From the NCBI RefSeq assembly GCF_002218195.1, contig NZ_CP022336.1:2351001-2415000 (forward strand): a DNA stretch of 64,000 nt, given 5' to 3'. This DNA comes from Sphingorhabdus sp. SMR4y (GTDB lineage: Bacteria; Pseudomonadota; Alphaproteobacteria; Sphingomonadales; Sphingomonadaceae). Below, piece after piece: positions 24,793-34,627 of the stretch (position 1 is the stretch's first letter; each line of letters begins with the position of its first letter). The notes under the pieces are model-generated. The model worked only from the letters and a program-made list of their open reading frames with translations, searched no databases and was not told the origin of the DNA. Position numbers and translations under genes: made by a program.

Positions 24793-27000
24793 TCAGGCAA
24801 AATCATGCTTGGCAATCGGCAGTTCGCGGAGCCGCTTGCCGGTCGCCGCAAAAATCGCATTGGTGACGGCGGGCGCGATCGGCGGCAGGCCCGGTTCGCC
24901 CGCGCCGCCAATCCGGTCATGATCGCCATTGATCAGCGCCACCTCGATTTCGGGCGTTTCGTTGATCCGCAGCATATTATAATCGTGGAAGTTGCTCTGC
25001 TGGACCGCGCCGTCCCTGACCGTGATCTCGCCGTATAGGGCGGCGGTCAGACCATAGGCAATGGCGCTTTCCATCTGCGCGATGACGGCATCCGGGTTCA
25101 TCGCGAAACCGACATCGGCGCAACAATATACTTTCGTTACACGGGGTTTCGCGCCTGTCATATCCACTTCCGCCACCTGCGCCACGACCGAATTGAAAGA
25201 AGGAATGAAGGCGATGCCACGGCCATGGCCGTCGGGCATCGGACTGCCCCAATTGGCCATATCGGCGGCCTTGTTGAGGACGGCGAGATGGCGCGCTTCG
25301 CCGGCCAGCAATGTCTGGCGAAAGGCGAGCGGGTCTTTGCCGGCGGCATCCGCAAGCTCGTCGACAAAGGATTCGATGAACCAGCCCTGGTGGCTCTGGT
25401 CAACCGACCGCCACGGACCGAAACGCAAATGGGTCGGTGCATCGACCTTGCGGATCAACTTGTTGGGAATGGCATAATGTTTGATTTTCGCCGCTTCCTT
25501 GGGATCAAAGGAATGGACATGGATATTGGTCCAGCTGTCGAGATTGCCGGCGGCGTCGAAACCGGCGGCAAAGCGCGTGGAAGCTGACGGACGGAAAAGA
25601 TCCTGCGCGACATCTTCCTCGCGTGACCATATCATCTTGACCGGATAGCCGGCCGCCTTGGCCAGCCGCGCCGCCATGATCGGGACGTCGGTGATCGAAC
25701 GGCGCCCGAACCCGCCGCCGAGATATTGATTCTCGACATGCACATCATCGGCATCCATTCCCAGCGCTGCGGCAACATCGCGCCGCACCCCGATGGGATT
25801 CTGGGTGCCAAGCCACAGATCGCAGCGCCCGCCGGCGATGCGGGCGGCGCAATTCATCGGCTCCATCGTGGCGTGGGCCAGAAACGGCACCCGATAGTCT
25901 GCCTTGACGGTTTTTGCCGCATCGGCGAGTGCGCTTACAGCATCACCTTCTTCGATCTCGATATCGCCGCCGTCGCTGCCTGCGTCGTCCATCGCCTGCG
26001 CGTAGCGCGCAAATATGGCGTCGCTATCCAGCTCCTGGCCTTCGGCTTCGGAATAAGTGGTATCGATGGTGTTGAGTGCCTGCTGCGCCTGCCAATAGCC
26101 ATCGGCAATGACCGCAACAAAATCGCCCATGTTCAAAATCTGCAGCACGCCCGGCATGGCTTTGGCGGTGCTTGCATCCATGCTGGTGACGCTTGCGCCG
26201 AGCACCGGCGGAGCCTTGACCGCTGCGTATTTCATACCTTCGATATCGACATCAATCCCAAAGCTTGCCGTGCCGTCGACCTTGGAGGGGATATCCTTGC
26301 GCGGCATCGGCTGGCCCATCAGCTTGAATTCACTGACAGTCTTGCGCTGCGGTTTGGCCGGCACGGGCTGCTTTGCAGCCGCCTCGGCCAGAGCGCCATA
26401 GGTCGCAGACCGGTTGGACGGCGCGTGGTTCACCATGCTGTTGGCGGTGGTGATCTCCTCGGCGGGAACGCCCCATGTCTCGGCCGCTGCGGCGATCAGC
26501 ATTTCACGCGCGGCGGCGCCGGCGGTGCGGATGCTGCGCTGTCCGACGCCGCGAATGGAGAAACTGCCGCCGGTGATGGTCAGCGACAGCATATCAGCGA
26601 GCGCCAGAAAGCCGCCCTGCGCGGTGGGTTCCAGAATCGCCGGAACTTCCAGCTTGGGGGTCAGAAAATCCCGGACAATGTCGGCTGACGCATAAGTGCG
26701 CACACCGGGCGCTTCGAGCACGGCGACCGTATCCCAGTCTGCATCCAGTTCGTCGGCGAGCATCTGGGCGAGCACGCTGTGCGTGCCCTGGCCCATTTCG
26801 GCATGGGGCACGATCGCGGTGATCCTGTTGTCCGGCGCGATTTTAACCCAGCTGTTGAGCAATTGTTCGCCTTCGCCTCCGGCAATCGATGCCTTGAGTT
26901 CGTCGCTCGGATCGCCGGGCCGCACGGCAATGCCCACGACCAGGGCGCCGCCCGCAGCAACGCCGGCGCCGATGAATGCGCGTCTTGTCCATTTGCCCAT
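24793..27000 (-). CDS. molybdenum hydroxylase large subunit (isoquinoline 1-oxidoreductase beta-like)
   Basis: The 735-residue protein starts with a Tat-type signal, [20 protein letters not shown], and is thus probably exported folded with its cofactor. The molybdopterin domain is shown by [14 protein letters not shown] and EPMNCAAR. The catalytic glutamate is expected in [13 protein letters not shown] near residue 705. This is the single-chain Mo subunit type that pairs with a small 2Fe-2S subunit, as in isoquinoline oxidoreductase and periplasmic aldehyde oxidoreductases. Substrate is not predictable: N-heterocycle or aldehyde. The adjacent genes supply the Fe-S subunit and an electron acceptor. 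Confidence 0.9.
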   Translation of the reverse strand: MGKWTRRAFIGAGVAAGGALVVGIAVRPGDPSDELKASIAGGEGEQLLNSWVKIAPDNRITAIVPHAEMGQGTHSVLAQMLADELDADWDTVAVLEAPGVRTYASADIVRDFLTPKLEVPAILEPTAQGGFLALADMLSLTITGGSFSIRGVGQRSIRTAGAAAREMLIAAAAETWGVPAEEITTANSMVNHAPSNRSATYGALAEAAAKQPVPAKPQRKTVSEFKLMGQPMPRKDIPSKVDGTASFGIDVDIEGMKYAAVKAPPVLGASVTSMDASTAKAMPGVLQILNMGDFVAVIADGYWQAQQALNTIDTTYSEAEGQELDSDAIFARYAQAMDDAGSDGGDIEIEEGDAVSALADAAKTVKADYRVPFLAHATMEPMNCAARIAGGRCDLWLGTQNPIGVRRDVAAALGMDADDVHVENQYLGGGFGRRSITDVPIMAARLAKAAGYPVKMIWSREEDVAQDLFRPSASTRFAAGFDAAGNLDSWTNIHVHSFDPKEAAKIKHYAIPNKLIRKVDAPTHLRFGPWRSVDQSHQGWFIESFVDELADAAGKDPLAFRQTLLAGEARHLAVLNKAADMANWGSPMPDGHGRGIAFIPSFNSVVAQVAEVDMTGAKPRVTKVYCCADVGFAMNPDAVIAQMESAIAYGLTAALYGEITVRDGAVQQSNFHDYNMLRINETPEIEVALINGDHDRIGGAGEPGLPPIAPAVTNAIFAATGKRLRELPIAKHDFA

Positions 27001-27003
27001 GAG

Positions 27004-27483
27004 CTAGGCCTCCACTTTTGCGGGTTGTTCGCTATTCGCGGCGGCCTTGATCGCCTTGCGGATCCGTCCATACATGCCGCAGCGGCAGATATTGCCGGCC
27101 ATGGCCGCATCAATCTGTGCATCGGTTGGCCGGGGATGTTTTTCCAGCAGCGCGGTTGCCGCCATGATCTGGCCGGACTGGCAATAGCCGCATTGCGGAA
27201 CCTGCGCTTCGATCCACGTTTGCTGCACCTTGTGCAAGGTGCCGACTGCACCGGCAATGCCCTCGATGGTGGTAATGGACTTGCCTTCGGCGGCTGAAAC
27301 CGGAGTCGAGCAGCTGCGCACCGGCTTGCCGTCGAGATGCACGGTGCAGGCGCCGCACTGAGCGATGCCGCAACCGAATTTGGTGCCGGGCAACTTCAAA
27401 CTCTCGCGAACGACCCACAATATCGGTGTCGCCGGGTCGGCATCAACCTCCCGGGTCAGACCGTTGACGTTCAGCTTGATCAT
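27004..27483 (-). CDS. 2Fe-2S subunit of molybdenum hydroxylase (isoquinoline 1-oxidoreductase alpha-like)
   Basis: The 159-residue protein has an N-terminal plant-type ferredoxin domain with [15 protein letters not shown] and a fourth Cys in VRSC. The C-terminal helical 2Fe-2S domain has [11 protein letters not shown] and [10 protein letters not shown]. It is a typical small subunit of xanthine-oxidase-family enzymes with no FAD domain, and it passes electrons from the Mo subunit. It has no export signal and would travel to the periplasm with the Tat-bearing partner. I start at ATG 27483, since the frame upstream looks non-coding. It ends three bases before the large-subunit start. Confidence 0.92.
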   Translation of the reverse strand: MIKLNVNGLTREVDADPATPILWVVRESLKLPGTKFGCGIAQCGACTVHLDGKPVRSCSTPVSAAEGKSITTIEGIAGAVGTLHKVQQTWIEAQVPQCGYCQSGQIMAATALLEKHPRPTDAQIDAAMAGNICRCGMYGRIRKAIKAAANSEQPAKVEA

Positions 27484-27794
27484 GGAAGTTTCACCCGAAT
27501 ATTTGAATAGCAATTTGCAATGGATAGCGAAGGGATTGTTGCAAGCCAAGTGGCCTTTGGGACATGGCATCGCCCGCGCATCAGTGGCAGGAAGGGGGCG
27601 ACGCAATGTCCCTGAATATATTCTATGCGATCGGCAGCGCGCGGTTCATTGCGCTGTGATCCTCTCCGACTGGCGGACAGCAGATGCTCGCGATCCACGC
27701 TTGCCGTAGCGTCAGCTTAATTGCTCGGTTAATTGCTTGTTTTGCGCGGTTTTCAGCTTATAGTCCGGCCAAATTCTGACCAAGGAGCACTCCC
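27484..27794. promoter_or_regulatory. intergenic control region between divergent operons
   Basis: I see no gene in these 311 bases. A nine-base word TTAATTGCT occurs twice, at 27717-27725 and 27729-27737, one helical turn plus two bases apart. A possible promoter with TTGCTT (27733) and TTATAG (27758) lies next to it, before the acyl-CoA dehydrogenase operon. Both are weak by eye. Confidence 0.35.
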
Positions 27795-28991
27795 ATGAAT
27801 CTGGAATTCACAGAAGAAGAAAAGGCCTTTCGCGCCGAAGTGCGTGACTTTATTGACAATAATTATCCGAAAGATATCGGGACTCGCGGTGTTCAGGATG
27901 AACTGAGTCCCGAGGACATGCTCGCCTGGCACAAGATTCTCGGCAAAAAGGGCTGGTCGGTTCCGGCCTGGCCAACGGAATATGGCGGCACCGGCTGGAC
28001 GCCGACGCAGCGCTATATCTGGGGCGAGGAAAATGCCCGGAAAAACACGGTCATGCCGCTGCCCTTCGGCGTTTCGATGGTTGGCCCGGTGATCTACACA
28101 TTCGGCAATGAAGAACAGAAAGCCGAACATCTGCCCGGCATCCGTTCGGGCGATGTATGGTGGTGCCAAGGCTATTCCGAGCCCGGCGCCGGTTCCGATC
28201 TGGCTTCGCTGAAGACCACCGCGGTGCGTGATGGTGACGATTATATCATCAACGGCCAGAAGACCTGGACGACGCTGGCGCAGCATGCCGACTGGGGGTT
28301 CTTCCTGTGCCGCACTGACCCGGATGCACCGAAACCGCAAATGGGTATCAGCTTCATTCTCGTCGACATGAACACGCCGGGCATTGAAGTGCGCCCGATC
28401 AAGCTGATCGACGGCGGTTACGAGGTCAACGAAGTATGGCTGACCGATGTCCGCGTACCGGCGACCAATCTGATCGGCGAAGAGAATAAGGGCTGGACCT
28501 ACGCCAAGTTCCTACTGGCGCACGAACGCTCCGGCATCGCCGGCGTCGCGCGGTCGAAACGTGGTGTCGAACAGCTCAAGGAAATTGCTGCCTCGGAAAT
28601 GCTCGACGGCAAGCCGCTGCTCGAGGATATGGGGTTTGCACAGAAGATCAGCCAGCTGGAGATCGATCTCTCGGCGCTGGAAATCACCGAACTGCGGACG
28701 CTGGCCGGCGAACAGGCGGGCAAGGGGCCGGGACCGGAAAGCTCCCTGCTCAAGGTCAAGGGGACGGAAATCCAGCAGCGGCTGACCGAGCTGACGCTGG
28801 AAGCGGTCGGCCATTATGGCGCGCCCGATTTCCGCAGCTTCCCGGATGACGGGTCGAACGACTTCCCGATCGGTCCGGACTATGCCCATCACGCGGCGCC
28901 GACCTATTTCAACATGCGCAAGACGTCGATCTACGGCGGGTCCAACGAGATCCAGCGCAACATCATCACCAAAATGATCCTCGGCCTTTAA
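27795..28991 (+). CDS. acyl-CoA dehydrogenase (large partner of a pair)
   Basis: The 398-residue protein is an acyl-CoA dehydrogenase with YSEPGAGSDLASLKTTA and YIINGQKTWTTLAQHADW, and ends in KTSIYGGSNEIQRNIITKMI. In medium-chain enzymes the base is a Glu in the position that reads IYGGS here, so this subunit may use another residue or a partner. It is followed 24 bases later by a second, shorter dehydrogenase. Such pairs form alpha2beta2 enzymes in steroid side-chain breakdown. ATG with AAGGAG. Confidence 0.93.
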   Translation: MNLEFTEEEKAFRAEVRDFIDNNYPKDIGTRGVQDELSPEDMLAWHKILGKKGWSVPAWPTEYGGTGWTPTQRYIWGEENARKNTVMPLPFGVSMVGPVIYTFGNEEQKAEHLPGIRSGDVWWCQGYSEPGAGSDLASLKTTAVRDGDDYIINGQKTWTTLAQHADWGFFLCRTDPDAPKPQMGISFILVDMNTPGIEVRPIKLIDGGYEVNEVWLTDVRVPATNLIGEENKGWTYAKFLLAHERSGIAGVARSKRGVEQLKEIAASEMLDGKPLLEDMGFAQKISQLEIDLSALEITELRTLAGEQAGKGPGPESSLLKVKGTEIQQRLTELTLEAVGHYGAPDFRSFPDDGSNDFPIGPDYAHHAAPTYFNMRKTSIYGGSNEIQRNIITKMILGL

Positions 28992-29015
28992 CCGGACCGA
29001 CAGAGGGGAATTATC

Positions 29016-30149
29016 ATGGATTTCGATTTTACCGACGAACAGAATATGGTGCGCGACGGCATTTCACGCCTGATCCGCGAGGAATATGATTTCGATACGC
29101 GTCGCAGCGTTGTCGCAAGCGAATCCGGCTGGCGGCCGGAACTGTGGGCACAGCTCGCCGAACTGGGCATGCTGGCGGCCCCGTTTTCGGAAGAAGATGG
29201 CGGCTTTGGCGGCGCCACCGAAGCGATGATCATAATGGAAGAATTCGGCAAGGGCCTGGCGGTCGAACCGTTCGTTCCATCGGTGGTCTGCGCTGGCGGG
29301 GCCCTGAAACATGGCGGCAATTCGGCGCAGCGTGAAGAATATATCGGCGGCATCATTTCCGGCGAGATGGTGTTTGCCTTTGCCTATGCCGAACCGCGCG
29401 GACGCTATGATCTCGCCAATCTGGAAACCACGGCCAAGGCCGATGGCGGCGATTATGTCATCAACGGTCACAAGGCGGTTGTCATTGGCGCGCCCTGGGC
29501 GACGCATCTGGTTGTCACCGCGCGCACGTCGGGCGGACAGAGCGACAAGGACGGTGTCTCCGTGTTCATCGTCGACAAGGCGGCACAGGGCGTCAGCACC
29601 CGCGACTATGCGACGGTCGACGGCCGCCGCGCTTCGGAAGTCTATTTCGAAAATGTCAAAGTTTCGGGCGATGCCCTGATCGGCGATGCGGGTAACGGCC
29701 TGCCCCTGATCGAGAAGGTCGTTGACGAAGCGACCGCAGCGGTTTGCGCCGAAGCGGTTGGCGCGATGAAGGTGACCCATGAAACCACCGTCGACTATTC
29801 ACGCCAGCGCAAACAGTTCGGCACGCCGATCGGATCCTTCCAGGTGTTGCAGCATCGGATGGCCGACATGCTGATGGAATATGAGCAGTCGGTATCGATG
29901 TGCTATCTGGCGACGATCAAGCTCGACGAGGATGACGCGACGCGCAAGAAGAATGTCTCCGCTGCCAAGGTTCGTATCGGCCAGGCCGCGCGCTTCATCG
30001 GCCAGTCGGCGATCCAGACCCATGGCGGCATGGGCATGACCGACGAACTGGCAGTGGGCAGCTATTTCAAGCGGCTGTCGATCATCGAGGGCGAATTCGG
30101 CAGCGTTGATCATCATATGCGGCGGCACATTGCGCTGACAGCGGGCTAG
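29016..30149 (+). CDS. acyl-CoA dehydrogenase (small partner of a pair)
   Basis: The 377-residue protein belongs to the same superfamily but is more divergent. YAEPRGRYDLANLETTA stands where the usual T-E-P-x-A-G-S-D loop would be, YVINGHKAVVIGAPWATHL follows, and TGGMG-like THGGMGMTDELAVGSYFK is near the end. It ends RLSIIEGEFGSVDHHMRR. The variant FAD loop supports a heteromeric role with the 27795 protein. The start ATG has GAGGGGA upstream. The substrate may be a bulky acyl-CoA, but this is inference. Confidence 0.9.
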   Translation: MDFDFTDEQNMVRDGISRLIREEYDFDTRRSVVASESGWRPELWAQLAELGMLAAPFSEEDGGFGGATEAMIIMEEFGKGLAVEPFVPSVVCAGGALKHGGNSAQREEYIGGIISGEMVFAFAYAEPRGRYDLANLETTAKADGGDYVINGHKAVVIGAPWATHLVVTARTSGGQSDKDGVSVFIVDKAAQGVSTRDYATVDGRRASEVYFENVKVSGDALIGDAGNGLPLIEKVVDEATAAVCAEAVGAMKVTHETTVDYSRQRKQFGTPIGSFQVLQHRMADMLMEYEQSVSMCYLATIKLDEDDATRKKNVSAAKVRIGQAARFIGQSAIQTHGGMGMTDELAVGSYFKRLSIIEGEFGSVDHHMRRHIALTAG

Positions 30150-30158
30150 GAGAACAAA

Positions 30159-30239
30159 ACCGTTCGTCCTGAGCCTGTAGCAGGATGAACGCGGCACAGA
30201 GCGGCCTGCAATGTGCTTTGACAAGCTCGGCACGAACGA
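30159..30239. repeat. REP-like inverted pair (diverged)
   Basis: The left arm ACCGTTCGTCCTGAGCCTGT starts at 30159, and the right arm CTTTGACAAGCTCGGCACGA at 30216. The arms are related to those at 5373-5441 and 7462-7530 with several substitutions and a longer loop. It lies after the dehydrogenase pair. Confidence 0.65.
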
Positions 30240-30348
30240 CATCGTGGGGCGATACAAGTATTGCTCCTATCAATTAAGGGGATAGAGCCACGCTGGTTCT
30301 GTCCCCTTTTTCACGCTAGGCCTGCATCGTCCTTTGGAGAGGGTGTAG

Positions 30349-31650
30349 ATGAATTCCAATACCGGCCCGGCCACTGGCGGCGTCTATCGATATTATGTTC
30401 TGATCATGCTGATGCTGACCTTCATGTTCAACATCACCGACCGTCTGGTGATGTCGATCCTGATCGAGGACATCAAGGCCGAGTTCCTGTTGAGCGATAC
30501 GCAGATCGGACTGCTCGCCGGCACCGCTTTCACGGTTTTCTATCTGTTGCTTGGCATTCCGGCCGGTCGGCTAGCGGACCGCACCAATCGCAAGACCATG
30601 GTCGCCATCGCGGTTTCGCTCTGGAGTATCATGGCCGCGCTTTGCGGCGCTGCGGTGGGGTTTTGGACACTGTTTCTGGCGCGTCTCGGCGTCGGGGTTG
30701 GAGAAGCCGGTGGAGCACCACCGTCGGTATCGATCATCACCGACTATTTTGCCCCACACGAACTATCGCGTGCCATGGGTATATTTACCGCAGGCGCTGT
30801 GCTCGGTCCGGTTCTCGGCTATTCGGCGGGCGGTTATCTGGCGGCGGAATATGGCTGGCGCTGGGCGTTTATCGTGCTTGGACTGCCCGGCGTGTTGCTT
30901 GGTATCATACTTTATCTGACTGTTAAGGAACCGGTGCGCGGCCGATTTTTCCCGGCCGATGCGAGCGCTGCCGGTGTCGCGAAACAGGAGCCGTTCAGGA
31001 CAGCGATGCTGTCGCTCTGGCGCAACTCCGTTCTCGCCCGGGTGATCACGGCCAATGCCTTCGCCAATGTTCCCGCCTTCGCCTTCGCCATCTGGCTGGC
31101 GCCGATCCTGATGCGCAAATTTGAAATCACCCAGGGGGAGGCCGGTCTCTATCTCGGTGCGGTGCTGTTTATCGGCGGTGTACCCGGCATGATCTTCGGC
31201 GGCTTTCTGGCCGACCATCTGGCAAAGAGAACCCCGAAATGGCGTCCGTGGTATTGCGCCCTGGCGCTTGGCCTGACCCTGCCGTTCTGGGCCTCCTGCC
31301 TGCTCGCCGACAGCCTGCAATGGACGCTGGGCCTCTATATTGTCGGCTATATCCTGCTCGTTTCCACCCAGGGCGCGGCCTATTCGATGATGCAGGCTGC
31401 GGTAAAACCGACCGAGCGGGGCACGGCCTCGGCCATCGGCAGCCTGCTGGCCAATCTGCTCGGCTATGCGATCGGACCGGCGCTGATCGGCGTGATGAGC
31501 GACGGCTGGGCCGATCAATATGGCGCAATGTCGCTGAGCTATGCGGTGATGGTGACTGCGGTGATCAGTCTGACCGTATCGGTCGCCCTGTTCTGGTGGA
31601 CCAGCCAGGCGATGGCCGATACGCCGTCCGGGCTGGCGCTAGAGCAATAG
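30349..31650 (+). CDS. MFS transporter, Spinster-like
   Basis: The 433-residue protein has twelve hydrophobic segments in the MFS arrangement. FNITDRLVMSILIEDIKAEF and LLSDTQIGLLAGTAF begin it, and GRLADRTNRKTMVAI is the loop between segments 2 and 3. GVGEAGGAPPSVSIITDYF follows. These signatures match proton-driven Spinster/hexuronate-type carriers that often sit with aromatic or lipid catabolic genes. It is related to the protein at 33307. The ATG has GGAGAGGG upstream. Its stop overlaps the convergent SDR stop by 12 bases. Substrate unknown. Confidence 0.9.
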   Translation: MNSNTGPATGGVYRYYVLIMLMLTFMFNITDRLVMSILIEDIKAEFLLSDTQIGLLAGTAFTVFYLLLGIPAGRLADRTNRKTMVAIAVSLWSIMAALCGAAVGFWTLFLARLGVGVGEAGGAPPSVSIITDYFAPHELSRAMGIFTAGAVLGPVLGYSAGGYLAAEYGWRWAFIVLGLPGVLLGIILYLTVKEPVRGRFFPADASAAGVAKQEPFRTAMLSLWRNSVLARVITANAFANVPAFAFAIWLAPILMRKFEITQGEAGLYLGAVLFIGGVPGMIFGGFLADHLAKRTPKWRPWYCALALGLTLPFWASCLLADSLQWTLGLYIVGYILLVSTQGAAYSMMQAAVKPTERGTASAIGSLLANLLGYAIGPALIGVMSDGWADQYGAMSLSYAVMVTAVISLTVSVALFWWTSQAMADTPSGLALEQ

Positions 31651-32379
31651 CCCTCCGTCCGCGATAATTGTCTGCCCGACGATATAGCCGGCCAGCGGCG
31701 AGGCGAGGAAGAGTACCAGCCCGGCCATGTCTTCGGGATCACCGATGCGGCCGAGCGGGATCGACCGGATGGTTGCGTCCCGCCGCTTGGGATTGTCGGT
31801 CGTCACCTTGGTCATCTTGGTCGCGATCAGGCCCGGTGCGACACCGTTGACCCGGATGCCGTCCGGCGCCCAGGCCTTGCCCAATGTGCGGGTCAGGCCG
31901 GCGGCACCGGCCTTGGAAGCATTATAGCCGGGGTTTCCAACGGTGGCGTGAAAGGCTGCGGTCGAGCTGATGATGACCAGTGACCCCTTGGCCTCTTTCA
32001 GCAGGTCGTAGAATTGCCCGGCGCAGGTCATCAGGCTGTTGAGATTGACTTGCACGACCTTGGCGAAATTTTCCGGTTCGAATTCGGCGCGCTTGTATAG
32101 GACCATGCCCTGCGAGCAGACCAATATATCCAGCCGGGTGAATTTCTGGCGCAGGGCGATGATTGCAGCATCGTCTCCGGCATCGAGCTGATGATAGACG
32201 AGGCCGGTCAGGTCGGATCCTTCCCCGGCGTCATAATCGGCTTCGCTGCTCCGCGTCCCGGTGACATGGACCTCGGCACCCTGGGCGCGAAAGGCTTGCG
32301 CGGTGGCATTGCCGATGCCGCTCGAGCCGCCGATGATGCAAACGGTCTGGCCGGTAAAATCGATGGACGTGTCTATCAT
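31639..32379 (-). CDS. SDR family oxidoreductase
   Basis: The 246-residue protein is a classical short-chain dehydrogenase. The cofactor loop is CIIGGSSGIGNATAQ near residue 14. The catalytic pair is in GYNASKAGA near residue 145, after VIISSTAAF. The end GGLLL has the usual C-terminal form. The start has AGGAG upstream. It is divergent from the SDR at 32467. It would oxidise an alcohol or reduce a ketone with NAD(P). Substrate unknown. Confidence 0.9.
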   Translation of the reverse strand: MIDTSIDFTGQTVCIIGGSSGIGNATAQAFRAQGAEVHVTGTRSSEADYDAGEGSDLTGLVYHQLDAGDDAAIIALRQKFTRLDILVCSQGMVLYKRAEFEPENFAKVVQVNLNSLMTCAGQFYDLLKEAKGSLVIISSTAAFHATVGNPGYNASKAGAAGLTRTLGKAWAPDGIRVNGVAPGLIATKMTKVTTDNPKRRDATIRSIPLGRIGDPEDMAGLVLFLASPLAGYIVGQTIIADGGLLL

Positions 32380-32466
32380 TATCTTCTCCTATGCAATTGA
32401 CTATTGGCCGACCATTTCGGGATCGTCTAGGGCTTGTTGCACAATCTATCCCGGAGCAGAGACATT

Positions 32467-33237
32467 ATGGATATCCCCTTTTCGCTGGAAGGCCGCACCG
32501 CGCTGATCGCCGGTGCATCATCGGGTTTTGGCGCGCGTTTTGCCAAGCTGTTTGCTAAGGCGGGGGCGAATGTCGTGCTCGGTGCCCGGCGAACCGACCG
32601 GACCGATGCGCTGGCCAAAGAGATTATCGACGAGGGCGGCAAGGCGCTGGCGGTGCCACTGGATGTTACCGATGAAGCGTCGATCATCGCGGCCTATGAC
32701 GCGGCGGAAGCACAATTTGGCACGGTCGATTCCATCGTTGCGAACGCCGGTGTCGCTGCGACAGGGCGGTCGACCGATGTGTCCGCAGACCGTTTGCAGA
32801 TGCTTCTCGATACCAATTTCAAGGGCGTCTATCTGGTTGCGCGCGAAGGCGCCAAGCGGCTGATCGCCAGCGGCAGCCGGGAAAAGGAAAATGGCCGGAT
32901 TGTGATCATTGGATCGATCACCTCGCGGCTGACCGGCGAGGGCGACAGCGCCTATGCCGCGAGCAAGGCCGGCGTGACTCATCTCGGCCGCAATCTGGCA
33001 CGCGAATGGGTGCGGATGGGGGTGAATGTAAACACCATCCACCCGGGCTATATTCCGACCGAGATCCAGGGCGACTGGTACCAGACCGCAGGTGGCCAAG
33101 CGCAGATTGCCGGCTTCCACCGTCGCCGCCTGCAGGACATCGAATCGCTTGATCCGATGATGCTCTATTTTTCCTCCGATGCGTCGCGGATGGTCACGGG
33201 GTCGGATATTGTCATCGACGACGGCCAGTCGCTCTGA
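32467..33237 (+). CDS. SDR family oxidoreductase
   Basis: The 256-residue protein has the cofactor loop LIAGASSGFGARFA at about residues 13-26 and NAGVAATG near residue 90. The catalytic YAASKAGV is at about residue 160. The frame stays open upstream, but I start at ATG 32467, since the extra residues match no family. The MFS gene follows after about 70 bases. I cannot assign a substrate. It may belong with the neighbouring catabolic cluster. Confidence 0.9.
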   Translation: MDIPFSLEGRTALIAGASSGFGARFAKLFAKAGANVVLGARRTDRTDALAKEIIDEGGKALAVPLDVTDEASIIAAYDAAEAQFGTVDSIVANAGVAATGRSTDVSADRLQMLLDTNFKGVYLVAREGAKRLIASGSREKENGRIVIIGSITSRLTGEGDSAYAASKAGVTHLGRNLAREWVRMGVNVNTIHPGYIPTEIQGDWYQTAGGQAQIAGFHRRRLQDIESLDPMMLYFSSDASRMVTGSDIVIDDGQSL

Positions 33238-33306
33238 TCTGACCAATGGGCAGCCCTAGCTAAACAAAGGGTGCCGGGAAGAAAATAATCCTGTCATAGC
33301 TGGGGG

Positions 33307-34623
33307 ATGGTAGAGGACATTCGCCCCAACGAGGGCTTCGAGATTTCGGCAGACAATGCGTCTGCCTCGCGGCGGCGCGCCAATTACGCGCTTGCGATCC
33401 TGTTCATCGTGACGATGCTCAACTTTCTTGACCGGCAGGTGATCTCGATCGTGGCCGAGCCGATCAAGCGCGATCTCGGATTGTCCGATACCCAGCTTGG
33501 CCTGATGACCGGCCTGTCCTTCGCGATTTTCTATACCACGCTGGCGATCCCGCTGGCGGCTCTGGCGGATCGCTGGAACCGCAGCCGGATCATCGCCATC
33601 GCCATTGCCATCTGGTCGCTGATGACCGTGCTGTGCGGCATGGCGGGCAGTTTCGTGCAGCTGTTTCTGGCGCGGGTCGGTGTGGGCATCGGCGAGGCGG
33701 GATCGGCGCCGGCGTCGCACAGCCTGATCGCCGATCTGTTTCCGCCGGAACGCCGGGCCGGTGCGCTCGGTATCATGGGCGCAGCGGTGCCCGTCGGTGC
33801 GTTCATTGCCTATGCCGGTGGCGGCTATATTACCGAAATGTTCAGCTGGCGCGCAGCCTTTCTGCTGGCTGGCCTGCCGGGCATCATCATCGCTCTGGTG
33901 ATCTGGTTCACCGTGCCCGATCCGCGCGGCAAGGTCAGTCTGGCCAAGGCCTTCCAACCCGTGGCGGGCGAAATGACCTTGCGCGCCGCCCTGATCGAAC
34001 TGTCGCGCAAACCCGCCTATTGGCATCTGGTGGCAGCCGGCGTTCTGGTGCAATTCATCTCCTATGGTCTCGCCAGTTTCTACGGCGGCCTGTTTGTCCG
34101 GGTGCATGGCATGAACTATGGCGAGCTCGGCTGGAAACTCGGCGTGATGGTCGGTTTGACCGGCGGATTCGGGGCCTGGTTTGGCGGCAAGACCGGCGAT
34201 CTGATCGGCAAGCGGGACCCGGCCCTGCCCTTGCTGGCCAGCGGGCTTGTGCTGGCGCTGGCCGCGCCCGGCATGATTGCCGCCATCTATGCCGACAACG
34301 CCAATATTGCCATTGCCCTGCTCGGTATCCCGACCTTCGCCGCGACCTTCTATTTCGGCCCCAGCTTCGCCGCTGTCCAGACCCTGGCCAGCGACCGGAC
34401 CCGGGCCATGGCCGTGGCCATCTATCTGATGATCGCGGGTCTGGTCGGGCTTGGCATCGGTCCGGTCTTTGTCGGCGGTCTGTCCGACTATTTCGCCGGC
34501 GGCAACCGGGAACTGGAAGCAAGCGCGTTGCAACAGGCACTGACGGTTCTGGCTCTATTCAACCTGTGGGCAGGTTTCCACTATTGGCGGGTCTGGGTAT
34601 GGATGAAGCGCCAGCGCGCCTGA
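33307..34623 (+). CDS. MFS transporter, Spinster-like
   Basis: The 438-residue protein has twelve hydrophobic segments. LNFLDRQVISIVAEPIKRDL and LSDTQLGLMTGLSFAIFY match the first two segments, and ALADRWNRSRIIAIAI and GVGIGEAGSAPASHSLIADL follow. The layout parallels the protein at 30349, with which it is probably paralogous. It ends four bases from the convergent SDR at 34628. It probably imports an organic acid or other substrate of the adjacent catabolic regulon. The ATG has GGGGG just before it, which is a poor ribosome-site spacing. Confidence 0.9.
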   Translation: MVEDIRPNEGFEISADNASASRRRANYALAILFIVTMLNFLDRQVISIVAEPIKRDLGLSDTQLGLMTGLSFAIFYTTLAIPLAALADRWNRSRIIAIAIAIWSLMTVLCGMAGSFVQLFLARVGVGIGEAGSAPASHSLIADLFPPERRAGALGIMGAAVPVGAFIAYAGGGYITEMFSWRAAFLLAGLPGIIIALVIWFTVPDPRGKVSLAKAFQPVAGEMTLRAALIELSRKPAYWHLVAAGVLVQFISYGLASFYGGLFVRVHGMNYGELGWKLGVMVGLTGGFGAWFGGKTGDLIGKRDPALPLLASGLVLALAAPGMIAAIYADNANIAIALLGIPTFAATFYFGPSFAAVQTLASDRTRAMAVAIYLMIAGLVGLGIGPVFVGGLSDYFAGGNRELEASALQQALTVLALFNLWAGFHYWRVWVWMKRQRA

Positions 34624-34627
34624 CGGA

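Noticed and set aside
33256-34533. 425-residue minus-strand ORF
   Set aside because: It is antisense to the MFS gene, rich in Gly, Gln and Arg, with no membrane or family signature.
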